DNA from: Flavobacteriaceae bacterium
Lineage (GTDB): Bacteria > Bacteroidota > Bacteroidia > Flavobacteriales > Flavobacteriaceae
Assembly: GCA_002862645.1 (NCBI GenBank)
Contig: PKDQ01000011.1
Location: 1 to 64,000, forward strand
DNA: 64,000 nucleotides
Reading direction: 5' to 3'
The translations under genes and the position numbers were made by a program. The notes under the pieces were generated by a model that searched no databases, was not told the origin of the DNA, and saw only the letters and a list, made by a program, of their open reading frames with translations. This document shows positions 28,264-37,784 of this stretch, one piece after another. Within the stretch, counting starts at the first letter, position 1. The number at the start of each line of letters is the position of its first letter.

Positions 28264-28713
28264 CTATCTTTTGACTTTTAGGTAAAGTCCATTTCTGTTA
28301 TAATCAAGAACGGCTTTAGTTGCTTCAAATACATCAGCTCCCAAAATGCCATCAACAGCGTTTACGGCCAGTTGTTCCAAGGCGCTATTTACACTTGTCA
28401 TATCAAATAAGACGATTTCAAGTTGTTGACCTGTCCACTTACCTATTTTAAGCACATTCTCATTGCTATGGCGCGTTTCCATTTTGGTGCTACTGGCCGA
28501 TGCAGCTTGTTGTTCGGTATCTTGGGCATTGAGTTTAAAATAAGCTTCTTTATCCCATGCCACACAGGTATGTGAGGCACCTGTATCTACAATAAAGTCT
28601 CCTGAAATTCCGTTGAGGACTACCGTACATATATAATGTCCAGAAGCTACTTTTTTTAGTGGTATACGCACATAGCCTTTGCGCTTTAATAAAGTAGATA
28701 AGCTGTAATTCAT
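28264..28713 (-). CDS. Retropepsin-like aspartic protease domain protein
   Basis: 149 aa consisting of one clan AA domain. The catalytic motif is D43-T-G-A-S ('FIVDTGASHTC'), and the 'DGILGADVF' psi-loop/flap partner follows near residue 122. As in retroviral proteases, activity would need a homodimer. No signal peptide is evident, so it is probably cytoplasmic. Bacterial single-domain retropepsins are widespread and mostly uncharacterised. It is convergent with tsaB and divergent from tatD. Confidence 0.85.
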   Translation of the reverse strand: MNYSLSTLLKRKGYVRIPLKKVASGHYICTVVLNGISGDFIVDTGASHTCVAWDKEAYFKLNAQDTEQQAASASSTKMETRHSNENVLKIGKWTGQQLEIVLFDMTSVNSALEQLAVNAVDGILGADVFEATKAVLDYNRNGLYLKVKR

Positions 28714-28737
28714 GCTGTAAAGATACAGGCATTGATG

Positions 28738-28745
28738 TATTTTTG
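28738..28745 (+). promoter_or_regulatory. -7 promoter box of tatD (leaderless)
   Basis: TATTTTTG fits TAnnTTTG and ends 4 nt before the ATG at 28750. It lies inside a longer open frame that starts at 28732, which argues that the upstream codons are not translated. Confidence 0.55.
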
Positions 28746-28749
28746 CTTC

Positions 28750-29514
28750 ATGTTAATAGATACGCATACACATCTTTACGTTTCTGAATTTGATGCTGAC
28801 CGTTCCGATATGATAAAACGGGCCATGGACGCAGGCGTTGAGCAGTTTGTGTTACCCGCAATTGATTCTCAAACCACGGCTATAATGCACAGTCTAAAGC
28901 GTGATTATCCACAAAGCATACATCTTATGATGGGACTGCACCCCACACATGTAGGTGAAAATCTTGTAGAAGAGTTGGCGCATGTGCAACAACAATTGGC
29001 AACGCATTCGTTTGTTGCAGTTGGAGAAATAGGGATGGATTTGTATTGGGATAAAAGTTTTCAAAAAGAACAACAGCAGGCATTTGCTAAGCAAATAGCT
29101 TGGGCGTTGGATTACAATTTGCCAATTGTAATACACTGCCGTGAAGCATTTGACGAAATATTTGAAGTGCTGGAAGGCGTTCAGGACAATCGCCTTCGTG
29201 GAATTTTTCATTGTTTTACGGGGGATCTCTCACAAGCACATCGTGCTCTAGACTTCAACATGCTATTGGGCATTGGCGGCGTGATTACGTTTAAAAATAG
29301 TGGTCTTGCACAAACAGTTGCTGAGATTCCATTGGAGCACATTGTGCTCGAAACCGATGCTCCTTATTTGGCACCCATGCCCTTTCGTGGAAAGCGAAAC
29401 GAATCGGCTTATATTAGTCATGTGGCACAAAAAGTGGCATTAACTCATAATGTTAGCTTGGAACAAGTATCCAAACAGACCACCGAAAACGCTAAAAACT
29501 TGTTTGGGATATAA
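28750..29514 (+). CDS. tatD: TatD-family metal-dependent hydrolase
   Basis: TIM-barrel amidohydrolase-type deoxyribonuclease. Metal ligands: D4-T-H-T-H near the N-terminus, the Glu in 'VGEIGMDLYW', His in 'VIHCREA' and 'IFHCFTG', and Asp in 'LETDAPYL'. 254 aa from the ATG at 28750, which puts the DTHTH motif at the usual distance from the start. TatD proteins act on damaged DNA or during quality control; the substrate here is unknown. Confidence 0.93.
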   Translation: MLIDTHTHLYVSEFDADRSDMIKRAMDAGVEQFVLPAIDSQTTAIMHSLKRDYPQSIHLMMGLHPTHVGENLVEELAHVQQQLATHSFVAVGEIGMDLYWDKSFQKEQQQAFAKQIAWALDYNLPIVIHCREAFDEIFEVLEGVQDNRLRGIFHCFTGDLSQAHRALDFNMLLGIGGVITFKNSGLAQTVAEIPLEHIVLETDAPYLAPMPFRGKRNESAYISHVAQKVALTHNVSLEQVSKQTTENAKNLFGI

Positions 29515-29556
29515 ATTTTTTTAAGGAAGTTTTTTTTCGATATTTATACCCAACTT

Positions 29557-29645
29557 AGAGAGGTGGCCGAGTGGTCGAAGGCGCACGCCTGGAAAGTGTG
29601 TATTCCGTTATCGCGGAATCGAGGGTTCGAATCCCTTCCTCTCTG
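29557..29645 (+). tRNA. tRNA-Ser (GGA anticodon)
   Basis: The acceptor stem AGAGAGG (29557-29563) pairs with CCTCTCT (29638-29644), with G as discriminator at 29645. The D arm, the anticodon stem-loop CACGC-CTGGAAA-GTGTG with anticodon GGA, a long class II variable arm (TTCCG...CGGAA) and the T arm GAGGG-TTCGAAT-CCCTT are all visible. CCA is not encoded. Confidence 0.97.
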
Positions 29646-29722
29646 CTGCCTATGTATATGTTTTTTTATATATTTAGCGAACATTAAAAATAATCTAATT
29701 TAAATTTCGAAATACTCTTTAA

Positions 29723-30517
29723 ATGAAACGTTTTTTTTCCCTTACCGTCTTATTGCTTTGCTTAATGGCATCTGCAACAACAGCTACTGCGCAGGAAACT
29801 GATTCACTGGCTGTTCAAGAAACAGAAGTTGCCAGCGAAACTCCTGCTGAAATGGCTCAAGAACAACCCCAAGATGCTCCTCAAAAAGCGGGTTTTACTC
29901 AAGAACTCAAGAAGAGATTTATTGAAGGTGGCCCAGGATTTATGGGCATCGTTCTTTTATGTTTAATTCTTGGTCTCGCCATTGCTATAGAGCGCATTAT
30001 ATTTTTAAACTTATCAACCACCAATATCGCACAATTGACTGCTTCTGTTGAAGAAGCACTTGGCTCAGGTGGTGTTGAGGCTGCAAAAGAGGTTTGCCGT
30101 AATACCAAAGGACCTGTAGCTTCTATTTTCTACCAAGGTCTTGACCGTTCAAGCGAAGGGGTAGAGAATGCCGAAAAAGCAGTTGTCGCTTATGGCGGTG
30201 TGCAAATGGGTCAGCTTGAAAAGAACGTATCTTGGATTTCACTCTTTATTGCACTTGCTCCCATGCTTGGATTTATGGGTACTGTAATTGGTATGATTCA
30301 AGCATTTGATAAAATTGAAGCTGCTGGAGACATGCAGCCTTCACTAGTGGCAGGTGGTATTAAAGTAGCACTACTTACAACGGTATTTGGTTTGATAGTT
30401 GCTATTATTTTACAAATATTTTACAACTACATCATTGCAAAAATTGACAGTATTGTAAATAATATGGAAGATGCATCTATTACTTTGATAGACCTTCTTG
30501 CAGCGAACCAAAAATAA
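29723..30517 (+). CDS. exbB: ExbB/TolQ/MotA proton-channel family protein
   Basis: Inner-membrane stator of the TonB energising complex. It carries an N-terminal signal-like helix ending 'TATAQE', a Gln/Glu-rich periplasmic segment (about 25-65), then the three ExbB membrane segments: 'FMGIVLLCLILGLAIAIERI', 'WISLFIALAPMLGFMGTVIGM' and 'VALLTTVFGLIVAIILQIFY'. 264 aa. Followed by a small membrane protein and two exbD genes. Confidence 0.92.
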   Translation: MKRFFSLTVLLLCLMASATTATAQETDSLAVQETEVASETPAEMAQEQPQDAPQKAGFTQELKKRFIEGGPGFMGIVLLCLILGLAIAIERIIFLNLSTTNIAQLTASVEEALGSGGVEAAKEVCRNTKGPVASIFYQGLDRSSEGVENAEKAVVAYGGVQMGQLEKNVSWISLFIALAPMLGFMGTVIGMIQAFDKIEAAGDMQPSLVAGGIKVALLTTVFGLIVAIILQIFYNYIIAKIDSIVNNMEDASITLIDLLAANQK

Positions 30518-30536
30518 TTCATAAAACAACCCTATT

Positions 30537-30983
30537 ATGGATATTCAAAAAATTACCAAATATGTAGTGTTGGTACTAGGTGTGATTGGCTTGGTTTTAC
30601 AAATTATCATATTACGTAAAGGTGATGATGCTATTGAAATGGCTGGATTATCTGGAGATTTTTCTTCGGTGTCTCCGATGATTAGCTTGGCCTTGGTTAT
30701 ACTAATCGTAACGGTTCTTATTACACTAGTCTCATCCTTTGCTAGCTTAACTTCAAACGCTTCTAAACTTAAAAAAGCGGGTATTTCCGTAGTTGCTATT
30801 GCAGCAGTTGTATTGCTTTCTTTTTTACTTTCTGAAGGCGTCGAAACCCCTATGAAGGATGGAGAAGTATTGTCTGCCGCTGGCTCGCGTTGGGTGGGAG
30901 CTGGACTGCGCACCTTTTATATGTTATCAGTAGTTGCTATTGGTGCGATGCTCTATTCTGGCGTTAAGCGATTTTTTAAATAA
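30537..30983 (+). CDS. Uncharacterised four-helix membrane protein between exbB and exbD
   Basis: 148 aa with four hydrophobic segments (about 7-25, 45-68, 80-98, 124-143) and no motif that I recognise. Its fixed position 20 nt after exbB and 6 nt before exbD suggests that it belongs to the same proton-driven complex. Function unknown. Confidence 0.8.
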   Translation: MDIQKITKYVVLVLGVIGLVLQIIILRKGDDAIEMAGLSGDFSSVSPMISLALVILIVTVLITLVSSFASLTSNASKLKKAGISVVAIAAVVLLSFLLSEGVETPMKDGEVLSAAGSRWVGAGLRTFYMLSVVAIGAMLYSGVKRFFK

Positions 30984-30989
30984 TACGTT

Positions 30990-31613
30990 ATGGCAAAAAG
31001 ATCTGCACCCGAAGTGAATGCAGGGTCCATGGCCGATATCGCATTCTTGTTATTGATTTTCTTTCTGGTAACTACTACGATTGAAACAGATTCTGGTTTG
31101 AATCGGAAGTTACCTCCAATGGAAGACGTTGTAGATCCACCAATTATTAAAGAACGCAACATCTTTACGGTGGTAGTAAACAAAAACAACGACTTGCTTG
31201 TCGAAGAAAAACCTATGGATATCAGCGAATTACGTGAAGCTGCTGTTGCTTTTTTAGACAATGGCGGAGGCAAAGGCGAAGACGCCTGTGATTTTTGTCA
31301 AGGCGCTCGTAATAAAGCCTCCTCTGACAACCCTGAGAAAGCTGTTATTTCATTGAAAAACGATCGTGAAACAGATTATAAGGTCTACATCGCAGTACAA
31401 AATGAGCTCGTAGCTGCTTATAATGTGCTTCGTAACCGCGAGTTCGCCCGATTAAATCCTAATTTAGGATTAAGCTTTGTTGAAGCCGATCGAAGATACT
31501 CTGACCCAAGGACCTCAACTTCTGAAAAAGAAGTATTAAAGCCCAAGTTGGCTGAAGTTAAATTGCTATTTCCTCAGAAGCTATCTGAAGCTGAACCCTC
31601 TAAAACAAATTAA
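30990..31613 (+). CDS. exbD: ExbD/TolR-family protein with a CxxC insertion
   Basis: Proton-channel partner of ExbB: a short cytoplasmic tail, one membrane helix carrying the essential Asp ('SMADIAFLLLIFFLVTTTI'), and a periplasmic domain. 207 aa, longer than the usual 130-150. The extra length includes 'GEDACDFCQGARN' (a CxxC pair near residues 95-98) and a C-terminal extension. The second exbD gene starts two bases after this one stops. Confidence 0.9.
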   Translation: MAKRSAPEVNAGSMADIAFLLLIFFLVTTTIETDSGLNRKLPPMEDVVDPPIIKERNIFTVVVNKNNDLLVEEKPMDISELREAAVAFLDNGGGKGEDACDFCQGARNKASSDNPEKAVISLKNDRETDYKVYIAVQNELVAAYNVLRNREFARLNPNLGLSFVEADRRYSDPRTSTSEKEVLKPKLAEVKLLFPQKLSEAEPSKTN

Positions 31614-31614
31614 T

Positions 31615-32097
31615 ATGTCTAAGTTCAAAAAGAAGAAAGGCGGCGAATTGCCTGCAATTTCTACAGCATCTTTGCCAGATATTGTTTTTATGTTATTATT
31701 CTTTTTTATGGTTGCTACTGTCATGCGCGACAGTACCTTGATGGTTACCAATACGCTTCCAGCTGCAGATCAAGTACAAAAGTTAGATAAGAAAGATCGT
31801 GTAATGTATATTTATGCTGGAAAGCCTAGTGACCGTTATCAAGATAAGTTTGGTACCCAACCTAAAATTCAGTTGAATGATAAGTTTGCCACCGTAGCAG
31901 ATGTAGGTGCTTTTATCCTAGCAGAGCGTGCTTCAAAACGCCAAGAGCTTCAGAACGTACTTACTACTGCGCTCAAAGTAGATGGAGAAACCAATATGGG
32001 ACTAATCACAGATATCAAACAAGAACTAAGAAAGGTTAATGCATTAAAAATAAACTACACCACCCGTAATGGTGATTATATGCAAAACCTAAAGTAG
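31615..32097 (+). CDS. exbD: ExbD/TolR-family protein (second copy)
   Basis: 160 aa, one membrane helix with the conserved Asp in 'ASLPDIVFMLLFFFMVATV' and a periplasmic domain without Cys. It follows the first exbD by one base. Tandem unequal ExbD proteins are common in Bacteroidota and probably form a heterodimer in the ExbB pore (inference). Confidence 0.9.
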   Translation: MSKFKKKKGGELPAISTASLPDIVFMLLFFFMVATVMRDSTLMVTNTLPAADQVQKLDKKDRVMYIYAGKPSDRYQDKFGTQPKIQLNDKFATVADVGAFILAERASKRQELQNVLTTALKVDGETNMGLITDIKQELRKVNALKINYTTRNGDYMQNLK

Positions 32098-32117
32098 TTT
32101 TAAAATTCTCAAACAGA

Positions 32118-32162
32118 ACACCCTTAGTTGCGCAGCCTTGTTGTGTAAAGGGTGTTTTTTTT
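32118..32162 (+). terminator. Intrinsic terminator after the exbB-exbD operon
   Basis: ACACCCTT (32118-32125) pairs with AAGGGTGT (32148-32155) and continues into T8. The loop of 22 nt can form a further small stem (TTGCGCAGCC). Confidence 0.85.
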
Positions 32163-32178
32163 GATTTATATTTAAGCA

Positions 32179-32835
32179 ATGAAAGACACTTACAGCATAT
32201 TGTTTCTGATGGCTTCTGGCTTTCTATTTGCACAGGAAAAGACGCCTACATTTAGGGAAGACCAGATTTACTTAAGTATTGCATACCCCTACTTTTCGGA
32301 TGCGCCAAACACCCTTATTCAAAACAAGCTTTCTTATACATTTTCAATTGGTTTTATTCGCGATATCCCTATAAACAGCCAACGCACTTTGGCCGTTGGC
32401 GTCGGTTTAGGCTTTGACCAAGCTACCCTTTATAACAATACTTTGTTCACTCAAACTGGAAATAAGATTGATGCATCGGTAATTGAGGAGGGGTATAAGC
32501 AAAATTACTTGCGCATGCAGTCTTTGGCAGTCCCCTTGGAGTTGCGTTGGCGCAATGCCACAGAAACAAAGCATGCTTTTTGGCGTATTCATACAGGGGT
32601 AAGCGTTCACTTTCCCATGCAGCTTAAGTCACATGCCAAAACCCGAATAGGTCAAGTCAATACAACAATACTTCCTTATAAAGGTAGTGTTTTACGTTGG
32701 AATGTTCATTTTGGCTTCAATACTTGGAATATCAGTATCGCACATGATATGCAGCCTTGGGCTACTTTTAACGCTTCAAACAAGGAATTTAATATGAAAT
32801 TCACAAAAATAGGATTGATTTTTTATATTTTATAA
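32179..32835 (+). CDS. PorT-like outer-membrane beta-barrel protein
   Basis: 218 aa with a signal peptide ending 'FLFAQE' near residue 19, followed by alternating hydrophobic strands and a final aromatic strand 'MKFTKIGLIFYIL'. This is the pattern of the small eight-to-ten-strand barrels grouped as PorT family in Bacteroidota. I do not equate it with the T9SS protein PorT itself. It sits behind the exbBD terminator with a short gap, so it may have its own promoter. Confidence 0.75.
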   Translation: MKDTYSILFLMASGFLFAQEKTPTFREDQIYLSIAYPYFSDAPNTLIQNKLSYTFSIGFIRDIPINSQRTLAVGVGLGFDQATLYNNTLFTQTGNKIDASVIEEGYKQNYLRMQSLAVPLELRWRNATETKHAFWRIHTGVSVHFPMQLKSHAKTRIGQVNTTILPYKGSVLRWNVHFGFNTWNISIAHDMQPWATFNASNKEFNMKFTKIGLIFYIL

Positions 32836-32918
32836 TAAAATATTCAGTCAAAATTTCTTTTCCGTCAATAATTAAAAAAAACGATATCTTTACCGATATA
32901 ACATTTAAAACTATAACT

Positions 32919-35795
32919 ATGAAATTTTTACTTCAAGTTATGCTGCTTTGTTTTTCAACAGCAGTTGTAGCCCAAACACAAATATCAGGTACAGTTTCTG
33001 ACAACAACGGTCAACCAGTTCCTGGAGCAAGTGTTGTCATAGACAGTAAAACCGGCACGGTAACTGACTTTGACGGTAATTTTACGTTAAATACTTCCCA
33101 AACACCTCCTTTTACTATTACAATTTCGAGTATTGGTTTGGAAACAAAATCAATAACATTATCATCTGCTGCCCAAGCCCTAAACATTACGCTTGGCGCG
33201 TCTTCAACGCAATTGGATGAGATTGTTGTTTCTGCATCTCGTTTTGCCCAAAGGCTTTTCGAATCACCTGTTACTGTGGAGAAATTCAGTTTACAACAAA
33301 TTCAATCTACTCCTTCCGCCGATCATTTCAATGGTTTAGCTAACTTGAAACAAGTTAATATTCTTGAAGCAGGCCTTGTGTTTAGTCAAGTAAGCCTCAG
33401 GGGATTTAACGATATATACAACGAAGGCCTTGTAACATTGGTAGATGGCATGAATAATCAAGCTCCTGTTTTTGGATTTGCCGTAGGAAATATTATTGGA
33501 CTACACGACATTGATCTTCAAAGTGTTGAAATCTTGCCTGGAGCCGCATCTGCTTTATATGGCGCTGATGCTTACAAAGGAATTATTTTTATGAATAGTA
33601 AAAATCCTTTTGATCACGAGGGACTTGATATTTCCTACAGGTTTGGAAATACTGAACAAGTTGCAGCTGGCACAAATACGTTTGAAGATATTGCTATTAG
33701 GATGGGTGGTAAGCTTTCAGAAAAATTAGCTGTAAAGGCTACAATTTCTCACAAATGGGGTAGTGATTGGCTAGCAGCTGATTATAGACACGCCGATAAT
33801 AGAACAATAATCGATGGTTACAATTCAAGTAACCCAGATTACAATGCTGTAAATATGGAAGGGGAGGTTGAATTTTCATCTCCAACTATATTTGGAGCGA
33901 TTGCTGGGTTAGCTCAAATGCCTCAGTTAATGCAATTATCAGCGCTATCACCAAACTATTTTAAAACTGTATTATCAACTGGTTATAACTTGGTTGATTT
34001 AATGGGTAATAATACTAACAATACTAAAGGTAATTTTGCTATTCATTATCGTCCTGATAGTAAAACTGAATTATCTGTTCAATCTTTAATTGGCACAGGG
34101 AAAGCACCGCTATATACTGGTGGAACTGTATATGGAATGGACCAAGTTGTTGTTCAGCAACATAAACTCAATTTGAAAAGAGGTGGTTTAAATGCTAAAT
34201 TCTTCTACACTCATGAAGATGCTGGAAATACTTCCGTAGCTCAGTTGGATGCTGTTAATGTTGCAAATGCGCAACCAGGTGGTATTCAAAATGGCTGGGG
34301 TGCAGCATACATACAAACTCTTTTAGGAGGTATAGCAGCCGCTAATGGAATCCCTGCTCAGTCTGCACTACCTTGGATGCTTAACGAAATATCAAATCAT
34401 ATTGGTGGAACAGCAGCTTCTGGATTAGACCCTACAGGTCTAACGTTAAGTGATAGATTTGGTAGTACAATCCCTTTTCACAGTATAGCAAGACAAGCTG
34501 CAGATGCCAACTTGCTTACACCTGGATCTGCTGAGTTTAATGCAGCCCTTGCAGCATCTAGAGACAATCCTGTAGAGATTGGTGTTGGTTCAAGGATCCA
34601 AGACGTTTCCAAAATTTTAAACTATGAAGTAGATTACGATTTCGGAGATAAATTTGGAATTGGAAACTTAATTGTGGGTGCTAACTATAGAAGTTTTGAA
34701 ATGAGTACTGGAGGTACTTTATACACAGATTATAACGCACCAATTGAATATAGTGAAGCTGGTGCATATGCTCAGATGAAATCAAGTTTGCTGGATGATA
34801 AAGTATCTATGACTGCCTCTATCAGGTATGACAAACAAGATGTTATGGAAGACGGAAATTTTACTCCTAGAATAGGCTTTTTGGTTAACATTTCAGAAAA
34901 TCAAAATTTTAGGATTACCGCGCAAACTGGATTTAGAAACCCTACTAACCAGGACAAATTTATCGGATTCCTTAATGGTAACTACTTCATTCTCGGGAAC
35001 GAAAAAGGTAGTGTAGCTAGGTTTGACCGCTCGGCCACAATGGTAAATAATAATCGTGGTAATTTCAATGGAGAATATGTCATGAACAATTCATATCACC
35101 AGAGTGACAATTCTAAAGCAAATTTAAATTACGCTAAAGCAGAAACTGTATCAACAGTAGAACTTGGATATAGATTTAATTCCCCAGGGTTTACATTTGA
35201 TATAAGTGGATATTATAATTCATACAAAGATAAGATTGCAGGTATATTTGTTAATACGCCATTGTTAGAGGGAGTAAATGCCGATGGTGTTACTATTACT
35301 TTTCCTAATAATGCGGAGGCATTAATTAATGGAAATTTCCATAGATTTCAGGTAGATTCTAATATGGACAACGATTTTACTTCTTATGGATTAAGTTTTG
35401 AAGCAACTAAATCACTTACAAGAGGTTTAACTGCAAACTTTATATATGAGTATAATGATATTGATTATACCGCAGACCCAGTTATTGATCAAAATGTTTC
35501 TTGGAACACTCCTGAACATAGAATCAAAGCCGGTATGAATTACATGATAGGCAGTAGAATGACTATAAATGCAAATGCTAGATACAACTCTGAATATCTT
35601 TATGAATCATCTTTCTTTAACACGATGGTTCCTGAAAATGTTGTTCTAGATGCTAAAGCTTCTATCATGCTTAAGGAATTAAGTTCAAGACTTGAAATAG
35701 GCGGTAATAATATCGGAGGAGAAAATTATATCGGAATCCCCGGCGCTGGTTTAATAGGCTCTACTTATTATGTAGCCCTTAAGGTTAGTCTATAA
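32919..35795 (+). CDS. TonB-dependent outer-membrane receptor with carboxypeptidase-D-like N-terminal domain
   Basis: 958 aa. A signal peptide ending 'VVAQ' (about 19) is followed by a carboxypeptidase-regulatory-like domain (about 20-95, 'ISGTVSDNNGQPVPGASV'), a plug domain (about 105-225, 'LRGFNDIYNEGLVTLVDGM') and a 22-strand barrel ending 'STYYVALKVSL'. No SusD partner lies nearby, so it is not a polysaccharide-utilisation system as such. Arg codons are unlike the neighbours: 24 of 28 are AGA or AGG, while adjacent atpD uses almost only CGT. The ligand is unknown. Confidence 0.92.
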   Translation: MKFLLQVMLLCFSTAVVAQTQISGTVSDNNGQPVPGASVVIDSKTGTVTDFDGNFTLNTSQTPPFTITISSIGLETKSITLSSAAQALNITLGASSTQLDEIVVSASRFAQRLFESPVTVEKFSLQQIQSTPSADHFNGLANLKQVNILEAGLVFSQVSLRGFNDIYNEGLVTLVDGMNNQAPVFGFAVGNIIGLHDIDLQSVEILPGAASALYGADAYKGIIFMNSKNPFDHEGLDISYRFGNTEQVAAGTNTFEDIAIRMGGKLSEKLAVKATISHKWGSDWLAADYRHADNRTIIDGYNSSNPDYNAVNMEGEVEFSSPTIFGAIAGLAQMPQLMQLSALSPNYFKTVLSTGYNLVDLMGNNTNNTKGNFAIHYRPDSKTELSVQSLIGTGKAPLYTGGTVYGMDQVVVQQHKLNLKRGGLNAKFFYTHEDAGNTSVAQLDAVNVANAQPGGIQNGWGAAYIQTLLGGIAAANGIPAQSALPWMLNEISNHIGGTAASGLDPTGLTLSDRFGSTIPFHSIARQAADANLLTPGSAEFNAALAASRDNPVEIGVGSRIQDVSKILNYEVDYDFGDKFGIGNLIVGANYRSFEMSTGGTLYTDYNAPIEYSEAGAYAQMKSSLLDDKVSMTASIRYDKQDVMEDGNFTPRIGFLVNISENQNFRITAQTGFRNPTNQDKFIGFLNGNYFILGNEKGSVARFDRSATMVNNNRGNFNGEYVMNNSYHQSDNSKANLNYAKAETVSTVELGYRFNSPGFTFDISGYYNSYKDKIAGIFVNTPLLEGVNADGVTITFPNNAEALINGNFHRFQVDSNMDNDFTSYGLSFEATKSLTRGLTANFIYEYNDIDYTADPVIDQNVSWNTPEHRIKAGMNYMIGSRMTINANARYNSEYLYESSFFNTMVPENVVLDAKASIMLKELSSRLEIGGNNIGGENYIGIPGAGLIGSTYYVALKVSL

Positions 35796-35814
35796 CCGAT
35801 TATAAATGTTAACA

Positions 35815-35842
35815 AAAGCACCTCTAGCAGGTGCTTTTTTTT
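35815..35842 (+). terminator. Intrinsic terminator after the TonB receptor
   Basis: AAAGCACCT (35815-35823), loop CTAGC, AGGTGCTTT (35829-35837), with the T-run continuing to 35842. Confidence 0.93.
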
Positions 35843-35877
35843 TGGATTTAATTCATGAATTCTTGTTTTAATTCGCC

Positions 35878-35885
35878 TATATTTG
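35878..35885 (+). promoter_or_regulatory. -7 promoter box of atpD-atpC
   Basis: TATATTTG fits TAnnTTTG, 49 nt before the atpD start. At the 20-nt spacing there is ATG rather than TTG, so the -33 element is weak. Confidence 0.55.
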
Positions 35886-35931
35886 CACTCGAAATATATG
35901 GCAATTTATGCCCGTTGAAAACAATTCTTAA

Positions 35932-37452
<1,521 letters not shown>

Positions 37453-37460
37453 AAACAGCT

Positions 37461-37739
37461 ATGTATTTAGAAATTGTCAGTCCTGAAGCCACATTATTCC
37501 AAGGAGAGGTTAACGCCGTTTCCGTTCCTGGCGTACAAGGATCTTTTCAAGTATTAAACAACCATGCTGCCATAGTTTCTTCCCTTACTGTTGGTGAGGC
37601 CAAAATTGAAGGAAATATTGATGTGGCAGATGCATTTAAATCCCTTTTTACAAAAAAGGGGAACGATACCATTGTAGCCCTATCCAATGGAGGTACATTT
37701 GAAATGAGTAATAACAAAGCCATTTTGTTTTTGGATTGA
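37461..37739 (+). CDS. atpC: ATP synthase F1 subunit epsilon
   Basis: 92 aa matching only the N-terminal beta-sandwich domain of subunit epsilon ('MYLEIVSPEATLFQGEVNAVSVPGVQG'). The C-terminal two-helix inhibitory domain of the 130-140 aa enterobacterial protein is absent, as is usual in Bacteroidota. It starts 8 nt after atpD stops. Confidence 0.95.
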   Translation: MYLEIVSPEATLFQGEVNAVSVPGVQGSFQVLNNHAAIVSSLTVGEAKIEGNIDVADAFKSLFTKKGNDTIVALSNGGTFEMSNNKAILFLD

Positions 37740-37784
37740 TTCGTAAGTTTTCGTTACGCGTCAACTAACTTTTAAAACCAAACT

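Noticed and set aside
32179-32835. Calling the beta-barrel gene the T9SS component PorT.
   Set aside because: It has only general barrel features and the family name PorT-like covers many unrelated small barrels.
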